A model generated the notes under the pieces. It ran no database searches. It worked only from the letters and a program-made list of their open reading frames with translations, and was not told where the DNA came from. From Actinobacillus indolicus (GTDB lineage: Bacteria > Pseudomonadota > Gammaproteobacteria > Enterobacterales > Pasteurellaceae): 64,000 nucleotides of DNA. The position numbers were made by a program, and so were the translations under genes. The stretch is from contig NZ_CP038145.1 in assembly GCF_004519515.1 (NCBI RefSeq), forward strand, positions 620,001-684,000, written 5' to 3'. This document shows, one piece after another, positions 1 to 8,523 of this stretch. How positions within the stretch are numbered: the first letter of the stretch is position 1; each line of letters opens with the position of its first letter.

Positions 1-667
1 ACCACGCTTGTGCTTCACTGCTTTGTTGGAAAGCTTCAATCGCCCCAACATTGATATAAGCAATGTTCTGCCATAAACGAGAAGACGGGCTGTAAGGGCT
101 TGCCCCTTCAGGATTGGCAGGGAATAGCGAGTGAATTGGGTTTAAACCGACAAAATCACCACCTTTTTCCGCTAATTTCGTCAAAAATTCCGCTAAATCA
201 CCAAAATCGCCGATCCCCCAGTTTTGTGCTGAACGTAGGGTGTAGAGCTGTAAAATCGCGCCCCATAATTTTTTATGCTCCGCCAGTTCTTGCGGTTGGT
301 AAGCGCGCTCAGGGGTAACGATAATGCGACATTCTGCAGTTGTACCGTTTAGGCTTAATTGATGATAACCAAGGGGTAAATCACGAGGCAGGTCAATGCT
401 GTTACGTTTGCATTTTCCCGTTAAAATCTCACCGCTTTCAAGGGTCAGCGTCCAGTTTGCGTGAACGGTTTGGGTTTTATCCGCCACAAAAAGCGGAATA
501 AAGACTTGTTCGCCTTGTTTGACAACTTTCACAAGCGGTAGGATTTTGCGACTTTTTTGCAAACCGAGCAATTTTGCCACTTTGCCATAAACGGACGGTT
601 GGGCATAAATACGGCGACCGTGTTCATCCACGAAGTAACGATTTAAAAATGGGTGGTTTTGTTTCAT
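1..667 (-). CDS. malQ: 4-alpha-glucanotransferase (amylomaltase), N-terminal part; cut by window edge
   Basis: Partial gene. The ATG is at 665-667 and the reading frame is open to base 1, giving about 222 N-terminal residues. MalQ is a cytoplasmic GH77 enzyme that transfers glucanyl chains between maltodextrins and frees glucose for metabolism. The visible part has the small N-terminal domain and then the start of the catalytic barrel, with the MalQ-like stretches LWGAILQLYTLRSAQNWGIG and GLNPIHSLFPANPEGASPYS. The catalytic residues lie beyond the window. It is the last visible gene of the leftward malE-malF-malG-malQ operon, 109 bp after malG with a REP-like pair in the gap. This linkage to malEFG supports malQ over other glucanotransferases. 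The 3' end and total length cannot be judged. Confidence 0.9.
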   Translation of the reverse strand, partial: MKQNHPFLNRYFVDEHGRRIYAQPSVYGKVAKLLGLQKSRKILPLVKVVKQGEQVFIPLFVADKTQTVHANWTLTLESGEILTGKCKRNSIDLPRDLPLGYHQLSLNGTTAECRIIVTPERAYQPQELAEHKKLWGAILQLYTLRSAQNWGIGDFGDLAEFLTKLAEKGGDFVGLNPIHSLFPANPEGASPYSPSSRLWQNIAYINVGAIEAFQQSSEAQAW

Positions 668-699
668 TGTTATTGTTTCCCGAATGGTAATTTATTTAC

Positions 700-769
700 G
701 GACGCCAAGCGTGGCGTCCCTACTGAAATATTAACGAAGTGATTGTAGGGACACGACGCTTCGTGTCCC
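700..769. repeat. REP-like pair, type A, copy 1 (malG-malQ gap)
   Basis: Two hairpins. The left is GGACGCCA-AGCG-TGGCGTCC (700-719) followed by CTAC. The right is GTA then GGGACACGA-CGCT-TCGTGTCCC (748-769). The GTAG heads of the two units face each other. The stems differ in sequence but each is self-complementary. Near-identical copies lie in the next two gaps of the same operon. Confidence 0.85.
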
Positions 770-776
770 ATTATGT

Positions 777-1667
777 TTATCCTTTCACCCCGCCTGCCGT
801 TAATCCGCCGACTAACCAGCGTTGTGCGATGATAAAGACTAAGGTAATTGGAATGGCGGATAAAATTGCCGCTGCTGCGAAGTCGCCCCATAAGTAGTTT
901 TGTGGGTGCAGATATTGTTGCATACCAACCGCAAGGGTGTAATTTTCCACATCACGCAATAAAAGAGAAGCAACGGGTACTTCGATAATTGCAGAGATAA
1001 AGGCAAGAATGAACACCACCGCTAAAATTGGCACAGACAATGGTAATAAAATCAAACGGAATGTCTGCCACGGGGTTGCACCGTCAAGTGCGGCGGCTTC
1101 TTCGAGGGATTTATCAATGGTTTCAAAATAGCCTTTGATCGTCCAAACGTGCATTGCGATACCACCAAGGTAAGCGAAGATCACACCGCCGTGAGTATTT
1201 AAGCCCAAGAACGGCACATAAGTTCCTAAGCGGTCAAATAACGCATATAACGCCACAAGTGAAAGCACGGCTGGGAACATTTGGAAAATCAACATACTTT
1301 GTAACAGCATTGATTTGCCTGCAAAGCGTAAACGTGCGAAAGCGTAAGCTGCCGTAGTGGAAAGTGCTAGGGTAATGATTGCCGTAACACCTGCGACTTT
1401 AACCGAGTTCCATAACCAAAGTAGTACAGGGAATGGCGGTGGGGTAACAGTGCCGTCCGCATTAGTTACACTAAAACCGAGTGCCAGTTTCCAGTGTTCT
1501 AATGAAATTTGGCTTGGGATAATTTCCCCCAGTGCTAAGTTACCCGGGCGAAGTGAGATCCCTAAAATCATCAGTAAAGGGAACATAATCAACGCACAGA
1601 ATACAATAAGAAAGAAATGCGTTGCAAATAAACGTGCTTTCATTGATTTAGGTTGAACGATAGCCAT
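777..1667 (-). CDS. malG: Maltose/maltodextrin ABC transporter permease MalG
   Basis: Inner-membrane permease, 296 residues, the same length as the enterobacterial protein. With MalF it forms the channel of the MalFGK2 importer. The sequence starts with a cytoplasmic segment and has about six hydrophobic membrane spans. The EAA loop that docks on MalK is seen around residues 190-210 (EEAAALDGATPWQTF followed by RLILLPLS). The C-terminus is short and polar (GGLTAGGVKG), as expected for MalG, whose tail reaches into the MalK dimer. It lies 113 bp downstream of malF, with a REP-like pair between them, in the order malE-malF-malG-malQ. Confidence 0.96.
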   Translation of the reverse strand: MAIVQPKSMKARLFATHFFLIVFCALIMFPLLMILGISLRPGNLALGEIIPSQISLEHWKLALGFSVTNADGTVTPPPFPVLLWLWNSVKVAGVTAIITLALSTTAAYAFARLRFAGKSMLLQSMLIFQMFPAVLSLVALYALFDRLGTYVPFLGLNTHGGVIFAYLGGIAMHVWTIKGYFETIDKSLEEAAALDGATPWQTFRLILLPLSVPILAVVFILAFISAIIEVPVASLLLRDVENYTLAVGMQQYLHPQNYLWGDFAAAAILSAIPITLVFIIAQRWLVGGLTAGGVKG

Positions 1668-1704
1668 AGTGTTACTTCCTATGTTTGTAATAACTTATCT
1701 TATT

Positions 1705-1774
1705 GGACGCCAAGCGTGGCGTCCCTACTTTATTTTTTCGGATGTGATTGTAGGGACACGACGCTTCGTGTCCC
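1705..1774. repeat. REP-like pair, type A, copy 2 (malF-malG gap)
   Basis: Same architecture as the copy at 700-769: a GGACGCC hairpin ending CCCTAC, a short AT-rich spacer, then a GTAGGGACACG hairpin. The hairpin sequences are identical to copy 1; only the spacer between them differs. Confidence 0.85.
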
Positions 1775-1780
1775 TTATTT

Positions 1781-3337
1781 TTAATCCTGTTGTAATTTGG
1801 TCAAACGAATTTGGAACAACGCTAATCCGCTGACGAGTAAGAAGATGATTACTGCGATTGCCGCCGCTAAACCGAAGTCTTGCGTACCGCTACCTTCAAA
1901 AGCGATACGGTAGGTGTAGCTTACTAACAAGTCGGTATGTCCTGCCGGTGTACTGGTTCCGATCATTGACGGACGACCTTGAGTTAATAATTGGATTAAC
2001 ACGAAGTTATTGAAGTTGAAGGCGAAACTCGCAATCATCAATGGCATTAACGGTTTAATTAACAACGGCATGGTGATTTTGGTAAAGTTTTGCCATACCG
2101 ATGCACCATCAATAGATGAGGCTTCATATAAATCCGTTGGAATGGCTTTTAATAACCCCATACATACGATCATCATATATGGATAACCTAACCAAGTATT
2201 CACGATTAACAACATTGTTTTGGCTAAGAATGGGTCATTAAACCATTCTGGGCGGATACCGAATAAGTTATTTAAAATTAAGTTAATCTCACCGAAACTT
2301 TGGTTAAATAAACCTTTAAATACAAGGATAGAGATAAAGCCCGGTACTGCATAAGGTAGAATTAACAGTAAACGATAAACGGCTTTACCTTTTAACGCTT
2401 CCCACTGTACCAGCGATGCGAAAATCATACCGAGTAGAGTGGTAAACACGACAGTTAAGAATGCAAAAGTGACTGTCCAGATAAAGATTTGAATAAACGG
2501 TTTTTGTACGCCTTCGTCAGTTAAGATTTTCACGAAGTTTTGCCAGCCGATTGCTACGGTATAACCCGGTTCAACACGTTTACCGGTAAAGTTACCTTGT
2601 TCATCAATTTGCTCAAAGAAGCCGACATCATCATTTGGTTTGAAGCGTTCGCCCGTTTCATTGTTTGTTAAAACTTGATTGGCTTCATCATAACTAAAGC
2701 GGGCTTTTTGTTGTGAGAATTGACGAAGTGAGCTCATTGTGAGGCTTTCTTCGTTAGGTAAAATCGCATTGATACTTTGTAATTGTTGGCGATTTTGCGT
2801 AATGATTTTGAGTGGTGCAACTTTGTTTTCAGGTAAAGCCGCCACTTCTTCCATTTTTACATCGCCTTTTAAATTATTTAATGCAAGCGGTGTAGAAAGG
2901 TAATTTTTTTGCGTATTTTTATTCTCAAGCACTAACTGATATTGGCTGTCAGCAGTTTCAAGCAATTTAAAATCATAGCGTTCGCCGGCAAAGTAACGTT
3001 GGCTTTGTAATTGACCTACCACTCGTTCAAAAGCTAATTGGTTAGAACCGCTATAATTGGTAAAAGCAATAACAACGGTACACACAAGAGGGAAAACCAC
3101 AAAGATGCCAATTGCGGAAACGCCAGGGAAAAGATAGCGCCAACGGTATGCTCGTTCTGAACTAAAAACAAAAATACCCGAGGTAACAACAACGAGGGTT
3201 AATAATGCAAAAAGAATTTCACCCTGCAAATAAATCGTAAAAACCAGATAAAACGCAATGAGGTAAAGGAAGCCAACAAGTGCTCTCTTGCCCCAAAGTT
3301 GAGCTGGTGAAGTGGTAGAATGAGTGGAGGTTAGCAT
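1781..3337 (-). CDS. malF: Maltose/maltodextrin ABC transporter permease MalF
   Basis: Inner-membrane permease of 518 residues (about 514 in Escherichia coli). Three N-terminal membrane spans are followed by a large soluble region, about residues 95-280. This matches the periplasmic P2 loop that in MalF contacts the binding protein MalE. Five more spans follow, with the EAA loop EASSIDGASVWQNFTKITMP near residue 400 that couples to MalK. The C-terminal part carries SYTYRIAFEGSGTQDFGLAA, typical of MalF. It lies between malE and malG, with REP-like pairs in both flanking gaps. Such hairpins may set the MalE:MalF ratio, as known for the palindromic unit in the same gap of E. coli; that link is inference here. 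Confidence 0.96.
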   Translation of the reverse strand: MLTSTHSTTSPAQLWGKRALVGFLYLIAFYLVFTIYLQGEILFALLTLVVVTSGIFVFSSERAYRWRYLFPGVSAIGIFVVFPLVCTVVIAFTNYSGSNQLAFERVVGQLQSQRYFAGERYDFKLLETADSQYQLVLENKNTQKNYLSTPLALNNLKGDVKMEEVAALPENKVAPLKIITQNRQQLQSINAILPNEESLTMSSLRQFSQQKARFSYDEANQVLTNNETGERFKPNDDVGFFEQIDEQGNFTGKRVEPGYTVAIGWQNFVKILTDEGVQKPFIQIFIWTVTFAFLTVVFTTLLGMIFASLVQWEALKGKAVYRLLLILPYAVPGFISILVFKGLFNQSFGEINLILNNLFGIRPEWFNDPFLAKTMLLIVNTWLGYPYMMIVCMGLLKAIPTDLYEASSIDGASVWQNFTKITMPLLIKPLMPLMIASFAFNFNNFVLIQLLTQGRPSMIGTSTPAGHTDLLVSYTYRIAFEGSGTQDFGLAAAIAVIIFLLVSGLALFQIRLTKLQQD

Positions 3338-3413
3338 TTTAATTTTTCCTTGTTTTAGTGCTGCGAGGAAGAAATTGCAAAAAATGAAAAGAATAAGACC
3401 GCTTGTTTAATTT

Positions 3414-3477
3414 GGACGCCAAGCGTGGCGTCCCTACGATATCTTAATTTTTGTAGGGACACGACGCTTCGTGTCCC
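3414..3477. repeat. REP-like pair, type A, copy 3 (malE-malF gap)
   Basis: A GGACGCC hairpin (3414-3433) and a GGGACACGA hairpin (3456-3477), with CTAC and GTAG facing each other. The spacer is shorter than in copies 1 and 2. It starts 15 bp beyond the malE stop codon on the transcribed strand. An uptake-signal core lies just beside it at 3398-3406. Confidence 0.85.
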
Positions 3478-3492
3478 ATTTTTTTATGGCGA

Positions 3493-4677
3493 TTACTCTT
3501 TTTCAATCTTCGCTTGTGCTTCATCTAATGCCGCTTTGACAGATTGGCGACCATTTACCGCACTGTCAATCGCTGCTTTTTCTGAATACCAGAAACGGCT
3601 CATTTGTGGAATGTTAGGCATAATTTCACCATTTTCCGCATTGGTCATCGTTGCTGCGATACGTGGGTCCGCCGCTAATTTCGCTTGGTAGCTCTTAAGT
3701 GCTACAGCACCTAACGGAGTATCTTTGTTCACTGTTTCTAAACCAGCATCGGTTAATAAGTGATTTTCTAAGAACTCTTTCGCTAAGTCTTGGTTAGGGC
3801 TTGAAGCATTTACCGCTGCACTTAATACGCCAACGAATGGTTTACCTGCTTTGCCGTTTAAGGTTGGTAATACGGCTACGCCATAGTTAATACCGCTTTT
3901 CTCAATATTTGCCCAAGACCACGGACCATTGATGGTCATAGCCGTTTCGCCTTTATTGAAAGAGGCTTCTGCAACAGAATAATCGGTATCAGCATTGATC
4001 ACTTTATTTTTTACAAGATCAACGACAAATTGTAAGCCTTTTTGTGCTGCTTCATTGTTTACACCGATGTCTTTCGCATCGTAGCCGTTTGCAGTCACTT
4101 TAAATGCATACGCGCCTTGAGAAGAGATGATTGGCCATGTGAAATACGGTTCTGCTAAGTTCCACATAATCGCATTTTTGCCTTTGGCTTTGAGATCTTT
4201 ATCTAATTTCTCAATTTCTTCCCATGTTTTCGGTGCTTCTGGCACTAAATCTTTGTTATAGATTAAAGAAAGTGATTCAACTGCGATTGGGTAAGCAATT
4301 TGTTTACCGTTATATTTGGTCGCTTCCCAACCAATATCAGATAATTTTGCTTTGAAATCTGCACTTGGGTGAACTTCAGCTAATAAGCCTGATTGTGCAT
4401 AACCGCCCATACGGTCGTGTGCGAAAATAATAATATCTGGGCCGTCACCTGTTGAAGCGACTTGTGGGAATAACTCTTCTAATTTGCTTGGGTGCTCAAC
4501 AACCACTTTTACACCAGTTTCTGCTTCAAATTTTTTACCCACTTCTGCCAAGCCGTTATAACCTTTATCGGCATTGATCCAAATGTTAAGTTGTCCTTCG
4601 ACTAATTTTGCATTAACGCCTTGCGCGATACATAATCCTGCTAATACGGTTAAGGCTGCTGTAGTAAGTTTTTTCAT
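3493..4677 (-). CDS. malE: Periplasmic maltose/maltodextrin-binding protein MalE
   Basis: Solute-binding protein of 394 residues (396 in E. coli). A Sec signal peptide is clear: MKKLTTAALTVLAGLCIAQG, then VNA, with cleavage likely after residue 23. The mature protein begins KLVEGQLNIWINADKGYNGL, close to the start of E. coli mature MalE, and has GDGPDIIIFAHDRMGGYAQS in the N-lobe. It captures maltodextrins in the periplasm and delivers them to MalFGK2. First gene of the leftward operon; the start codon faces the mal control region, with GGAAACC just upstream. The REP-like pair directly after the stop codon would be well placed to protect malE mRNA. Confidence 0.97.
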   Translation of the reverse strand: MKKLTTAALTVLAGLCIAQGVNAKLVEGQLNIWINADKGYNGLAEVGKKFEAETGVKVVVEHPSKLEELFPQVASTGDGPDIIIFAHDRMGGYAQSGLLAEVHPSADFKAKLSDIGWEATKYNGKQIAYPIAVESLSLIYNKDLVPEAPKTWEEIEKLDKDLKAKGKNAIMWNLAEPYFTWPIISSQGAYAFKVTANGYDAKDIGVNNEAAQKGLQFVVDLVKNKVINADTDYSVAEASFNKGETAMTINGPWSWANIEKSGINYGVAVLPTLNGKAGKPFVGVLSAAVNASSPNQDLAKEFLENHLLTDAGLETVNKDTPLGAVALKSYQAKLAADPRIAATMTNAENGEIMPNIPQMSRFWYSEKAAIDSAVNGRQSVKAALDEAQAKIEKE

Positions 4678-4757
4678 GATGGTTTCCTCATTTGGTTAAA
4701 TGAAATTTTGGCAATCGAATAGTGGATGATTTCGTCTCATACTTCATCATACCCCCT

Positions 4758-4777
4758 TATCATCCCCCCTCATCCTT
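4758..4777 (-). promoter_or_regulatory. Two adjacent MalT-box-like decamers
   Basis: On the minus strand, AAGGATGAGG (4777-4768) and GGGGATGATA (4767-4758) lie in direct contact. Each matches 8 of 10 positions of the E. coli MalT box GGGGA(T/G)GAGG. They lie 81-100 bp upstream of the malE start, pointing toward malE. The assignment is from consensus only; malT itself is not in the window. Confidence 0.5.
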
Positions 4778-4779
4778 TT

Positions 4780-4795
4780 AGTGATCTGTATCACA
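4780..4795. promoter_or_regulatory. CRP site 1 of the mal control region
   Basis: AGTGATCTGTATCACA fits the CRP palindrome TGTGA-N6-TCACA in all but the first base. Lies closest to malE, directly beside the MalT-like boxes. Confidence 0.75.
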
Positions 4796-4818
4796 TTTTT
4801 GACCATTTTTAAAAGAAG

Positions 4819-4834
4819 TGTGAAAGGGATCACA
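4819..4834. promoter_or_regulatory. CRP site 2 of the mal control region
   Basis: TGTGAAAGGGATCACA is a complete match to TGTGA-N6-TCACA, 39 bp from site 1. Confidence 0.8.
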
Positions 4835-4851
4835 AAAAAAGAGTGTAAATT

Positions 4852-4867
4852 TGTGATCTACATCACA
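4852..4867. promoter_or_regulatory. CRP site 3 of the mal control region
   Basis: TGTGATCTACATCACA is a complete match to TGTGA-N6-TCACA, 33 bp from site 2 and 134 bp before the malK start. Confidence 0.8.
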
Positions 4868-5000
4868 AAAAATCTATTTTTTCGACTGAACTTTTTTTTA
4901 ACGCTCGTGAAAAATTTTTTCTCAAAGTATGATTTCAATGCTAAAGCTAATGAGTAAGCTTGGCACCCATAAAACAAGTAGTAACCTAGAGGACGAGACA

Positions 5001-6140
5001 ATGGCAAATGTAAAAATCATTGGTGTAAACAAATCATACGGCGATGTGCATATCTCACGCAATATTAACCTAGATATAAAAGAAGGCGAATTTGTGGTGT
5101 TTGTAGGCCCATCTGGCTGTGGTAAATCCACCCTATTGCGTATGATTGCTGGCTTAGAAGATATTACTTCTGGTGATCTTTTCATTGGCGAAACTCGTAT
5201 GAATGATGTACCGCCTGCCAAACGTAATATCGGGATGGTTTTCCAATCTTACGCCCTCTATCCTCATTTAAACGTGGCAGAAAATATGTCTTTCGGTTTA
5301 AAACTGGCTGGTAAAGCAAAAGAAGAAATCGAGCAACGTGTGAATCACGTGGCTGAAATTTTACAACTTGCCCACCTGTTGCAACGTAAACCAAAAGAAC
5401 TCTCAGGTGGTCAGCGTCAGCGTGTTGCCATTGGTCGTACACTTGTTTCTCAACCTGAAGTGTTCTTATTAGACGAACCACTCTCAAACCTTGATGCCGC
5501 TCTTCGTGTGCAAATGCGTGTGGAAATTTCCAAACTGCATAAAAAGTTAGGTAGAACAATGATTTACGTTACCCACGACCAAGTGGAAGCAATGACCCTT
5601 GCAGACAAAATCGTGGTACTACAAGCCCTTGGAAACAACACGCAAATTACCACTAACGTTGCCCAAGTCGGTAAACCATTAGAACTTTACCACTACCCTG
5701 CAAACCGCTTTGTTGCTGGCTTTATCGGTTCACCAAAAATGAACTTCTTACCGGTGAAAGTGATTGATGTAAGAGAAGGTGGGGTAAAAGTTGAATTACC
5801 TGACTCAACTCACCTCAATTTCTGGATCCCAGTGGATAGCACAGGGGTAAATGTTGGCGATAACCTCTCGTTAGGTATCCGTCCAGAACATTTACTGCCT
5901 TGTGAACAGAGTGAAGTGTGTATTACCGGTACGGTTAAAGTGGTGGAACAGCTTGGAAATGAAACCCAAGTTCACGTAGAAATGCCACCGATCAAGCAAA
6001 GTCTCGTCTATCGCCAAAACGACATTGTATTAGTTGAAGAAGGCGATGAAATGTCTGTCGGAATCAACCCGAACCGCTGTCACTTATTCAAAGAAGACGG
6101 CACCGCATGCAGACGTTTATTTAAAGAACTGGGTGTTTAA
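5001..6140 (+). CDS. malK: Maltose/maltodextrin ABC transporter ATPase MalK
   Basis: ATP-binding subunit of MalFGK2, 379 residues from the chosen start (371 in E. coli). Walker A is GPSGCGKST at residues 36-44, the signature is LSGGQRQR, Walker B is VFLLDEPLSNLDA and the switch histidine lies in VTHDQVEAM. The last 140 or so residues form the regulatory domain that in E. coli binds MalT and EIIA-glucose. The frame stays open upstream to an ATG at 4929. The ATG at 5001 is preferred because it gives the family N-terminus (MANVKIIGVNKSYGDV) and has AGAGGA seven bases before it. It leads the rightward malK-lamB-malM-malS operon. Confidence 0.96.
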   Translation: MANVKIIGVNKSYGDVHISRNINLDIKEGEFVVFVGPSGCGKSTLLRMIAGLEDITSGDLFIGETRMNDVPPAKRNIGMVFQSYALYPHLNVAENMSFGLKLAGKAKEEIEQRVNHVAEILQLAHLLQRKPKELSGGQRQRVAIGRTLVSQPEVFLLDEPLSNLDAALRVQMRVEISKLHKKLGRTMIYVTHDQVEAMTLADKIVVLQALGNNTQITTNVAQVGKPLELYHYPANRFVAGFIGSPKMNFLPVKVIDVREGGVKVELPDSTHLNFWIPVDSTGVNVGDNLSLGIRPEHLLPCEQSEVCITGTVKVVEQLGNETQVHVEMPPIKQSLVYRQNDIVLVEEGDEMSVGINPNRCHLFKEDGTACRRLFKELGV

Positions 6141-6190
6141 CGATTTTTTCATAATGTCAAACCTTAATAAAAGAGATCAAGGAGTTTCCT

Positions 6191-7468
6191 ATGAATATCA
6201 ATAAAAGCTTACTCGCTACATTAGTATCAGGTGCTTTACTTTCTACTTCAGCATTCGCGGTAGATTTCCACGGTTATGCGCGTTCTGGTATCGGCTGGAC
6301 ATCAGGCGGTGGTGAACAATCTGCCTTTACCGTAAATGGCGGTGGTTCAAAATACCGTTTAGGTAACGAATCTGATACCTATGCAGAATTTAAACTTGGT
6401 CAAGAGCTTTATAAAGCCGGTGAAAAATCCATTTATTTTGATACCAACGTGGCTTACGGTGGTACGTTACAAAACAATGACTGGACTGAAACCAGCCCAG
6501 CATTACGTGAATTAAACGTTCAATTCAAAAACTTCGCAGACAGCTTGCCGGGCGCAACATTATGGGCAGGTAAACGCTTCTATCAACGCCACGATGTGCA
6601 TATGAACGACTTCTACTACTGGGATATTTCAGGCCCGGGCGCAGGGGTTGAGAATATTGATGTGGGTATCGGTAAACTCTCTTTAGCAGTCACTCGTGAT
6701 ACAGAAGCTGGCGGTGCATTCTCTTACTACTATGACTATGCAACAAAAAGCTATAAGAGCGATCGTTCAACCAAAAAAGATGTCTATAACGATATCTTTG
6801 ATGTACGTTTAGCTGGCATTGAACTTTGGAAAGACGGCTCGTTAGAACTTGGTTTTGACTACGCAAACGCACATAAAAAAGATGATTCAGCTTATGTAAA
6901 CAGTGATGCAACCAAAAATGGTTATATGGCAACCGCTGAATATACCCAAGGCAACTTCTTCGGTGGCTTCAACAAATTCACCGTTCAATATGCAAAAGAT
7001 TCGATGACATCTTGGAACAACGGTCACGCTCAAGGTTCTTTATCTAGCAACCGTGGTCATATGCTTCGCTTAATTAACCAAGGCGTTGTTCAAGCAAGCG
7101 ATAAAGTTGAAGTGATGTATGCGTTAATCTACGAAAAAACAGACTTAGATAACAAACAAGGCAAAACTTGGTACTCTGCTGGAGTTCGTCCAATGTATAA
7201 ATGGAATGACACCATGAGTACTATTGCTGAAGTGGGCTACGATGTAATCAAAGACCAAGCAACAGGCAAGAAAAACAGCTTAACCAAATACACCCTTGCA
7301 CAACAATGGCAAGCTGGCTCAAGCATTTGGGCACGTCCTGCAATCCGTGTATTCGGTACTTACGCACATTGGAATGACAAATTTAACACTGCAAACCGTA
7401 CAGACGCGGGCTATAAAGCGAAAGACGGCGAATTCGTTGGCGGTGTTCAATTTGAAGCTTGGTGGTAA
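6191..7468 (+). CDS. lamB: Maltoporin LamB
   Basis: Outer-membrane trimeric porin for maltose and maltodextrins, 425 residues. The signal peptide is MNINKSLLATLVSGALLSTS then AFA, and the mature chain starts VDFHGYARSGIGWT, the typical LamB opening. The rest is beta-barrel-like, with alternating aromatic residues, and ends on tryptophan (GGVQFEAWW), as outer-membrane proteins do. The start ATG is preceded by AAGGAG. It follows malK by 50 bp. A strong hairpin and a REP-like pair follow, which would separate lamB message from malM. Confidence 0.96.
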   Translation: MNINKSLLATLVSGALLSTSAFAVDFHGYARSGIGWTSGGGEQSAFTVNGGGSKYRLGNESDTYAEFKLGQELYKAGEKSIYFDTNVAYGGTLQNNDWTETSPALRELNVQFKNFADSLPGATLWAGKRFYQRHDVHMNDFYYWDISGPGAGVENIDVGIGKLSLAVTRDTEAGGAFSYYYDYATKSYKSDRSTKKDVYNDIFDVRLAGIELWKDGSLELGFDYANAHKKDDSAYVNSDATKNGYMATAEYTQGNFFGGFNKFTVQYAKDSMTSWNNGHAQGSLSSNRGHMLRLINQGVVQASDKVEVMYALIYEKTDLDNKQGKTWYSAGVRPMYKWNDTMSTIAEVGYDVIKDQATGKKNSLTKYTLAQQWQAGSSIWARPAIRVFGTYAHWNDKFNTANRTDAGYKAKDGEFVGGVQFEAWW

Positions 7469-7481
7469 GCCACTCTTAAGT

Positions 7482-7501
7482 CCTAGGGCTTATGCCCTAG
7501 G
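7482..7501. terminator. Hairpin after lamB (attenuator or mRNA 3' stabiliser)
   Basis: CCTAGGGC-TTAT-GCCCTAGG, an 8-bp perfect stem 13 bp after the lamB stop codon. No T-run follows, so partial termination or 3'-end protection is more likely than full termination. Confidence 0.55.
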
Positions 7502-7512
7502 TTATGCCTTTC

Positions 7513-7576
7513 GTAGGGGCGGGGTTTATCCCCGCCCGTTAAAGGTAATACGGGTGGGGATAAACCCCACCCCTAC
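7513..7576. repeat. REP-like pair, type B, copy 1 (lamB-malM gap)
   Basis: The left unit is GTAG then GGGCGGGG-TTTAT-CCCCGCCC. The right unit is GGGTGGGG-ATAAA-CCCCACCC then CTAC. The GTAG heads lie at the outer ends. The single C/T difference in the stem is compensated on the other arm in each unit. Confidence 0.88.
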
Positions 7577-7628
7577 AACACTTCTTAAGCCACTGGCGTA
7601 TAGCCCACGGTAATTTCTCGGAGGATTT

Positions 7629-8483
7629 ATGAAAACCAAAATTGCCCTTTTCCTTTCAAGCCTATTTCTTGCATCTCAATTATCAGCTACATCATTACAA
7701 CCAACAAAAGCAGAATTAGCCAAAATTCAATGGCAAGATATTACGCTTTCACAAAATAACGAAACGAATGTGGCAACCCTTGCGAACAAATTAGCGGGCG
7801 CAAGTGGTTCGGTTGTGGCATACAAAATCCCCGCGAATCAAGGCACGATTAAACTTAACATCACAAGCTCGGTACAAAAAGATAATACGGTCTTCGTCCC
7901 GAATGCCTTGATTTTAGATGCACAATTTAACCCTGCGATGACTTATCCGTCTTCCCAATTTAAATTCAGCGAAGAACGTGGTTTAAGTCCGGCACAATAT
8001 CAAGCGGAACTCAGCCTCACCCCAACGGCAAATCAAGATTTCATCTACTTGCTTGTTTATACCACCGAGCAAGATTTACAGGGTAAAACCACGATGACAC
8101 ACCCAGCCAAACTCTTGGCAAAAGCAAAAGGCAACCAACCGCCGGCGATTGCAGATATTACCGTCACACATAGCAACCAAGGTAAAGTCAATGTAGAAGT
8201 GGACGACATTCAATCCAGTCAGTTTATCGGTTTAAACGGCCCATTATTTGAAGCCAAAACCCCTGCACCAACCCAAGTCGGCACCACCGCGGTTGCAACA
8301 AAATCAGCAACTAAACCGACACAACCGGTCGAATCCAGCACCGAAGATTATTTCAATCAAGCCGTATTAAAAGCGTTGAAAAATAACGATGTGAATAAAG
8401 CGATGAACTTGGTCAATGAAGCGGAACAGCTTGGCTTAAAAGAACCGCGCCAGATTTTTATTAAACACGTTTCGGCGAAGTGA
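7629..8483 (+). CDS. malM: Periplasmic maltose-operon protein MalM
   Basis: 284 residues with a signal peptide (MKTKIALFLSSLFLASQLSA, cleavage near residue 20). MalM is a periplasmic protein of the maltose regulon whose biochemical role is unresolved. Its place directly after lamB is the same as in E. coli. The middle part is beta-rich, followed by a Thr/Pro/Ala linker near residues 205-235 and a short helical C-terminal end (EDYFNQAVLKALKNNDVNKA). The start has GGAGG upstream. REP-like pairs flank the gene on both sides. Identification rests on position, length and overall character. Confidence 0.85.
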   Translation: MKTKIALFLSSLFLASQLSATSLQPTKAELAKIQWQDITLSQNNETNVATLANKLAGASGSVVAYKIPANQGTIKLNITSSVQKDNTVFVPNALILDAQFNPAMTYPSSQFKFSEERGLSPAQYQAELSLTPTANQDFIYLLVYTTEQDLQGKTTMTHPAKLLAKAKGNQPPAIADITVTHSNQGKVNVEVDDIQSSQFIGLNGPLFEAKTPAPTQVGTTAVATKSATKPTQPVESSTEDYFNQAVLKALKNNDVNKAMNLVNEAEQLGLKEPRQIFIKHVSAK

Positions 8484-8523
8484 TTTCTCTCATCTTTAGT
8501 CAATCAGGGATGTTGAATCTATC

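Larger units (their letters stand above)
4678..5000. promoter_or_regulatory. Divergent malE / malK control region
   Basis: This 323-bp gap separates two divergent mal operons and holds no gene. It contains three CRP-type palindromes (4780-4795, 4819-4834, 4852-4867) and a GGATGA-rich block on the minus strand (4758-4777) that resembles MalT boxes. The arrangement matches the E. coli malE-malK region, where CRP and MalT jointly drive both directions. Core promoter elements were not assigned. A possible ATG at 4929 in frame with malK lies inside this region but is not needed (see malK). Confidence 0.8.

Noticed and set aside
700..770. REP-like pairs considered as CRISPR repeats
   Set aside because: No array of direct repeats with equal spacers exists; copies are single, dispersed and in gene gaps.
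4929..5000. Upstream ATG for malK that would add 24 residues
   Set aside because: The added residues do not occur in MalK proteins, and the ATG at 5001 has its own ribosome-binding site.
7296..7613. 105-codon plus-strand frame across the end of lamB and the REP-like pair
   Set aside because: It is out of frame with lamB and reads through the repeat; no ribosome-binding site and no family match.
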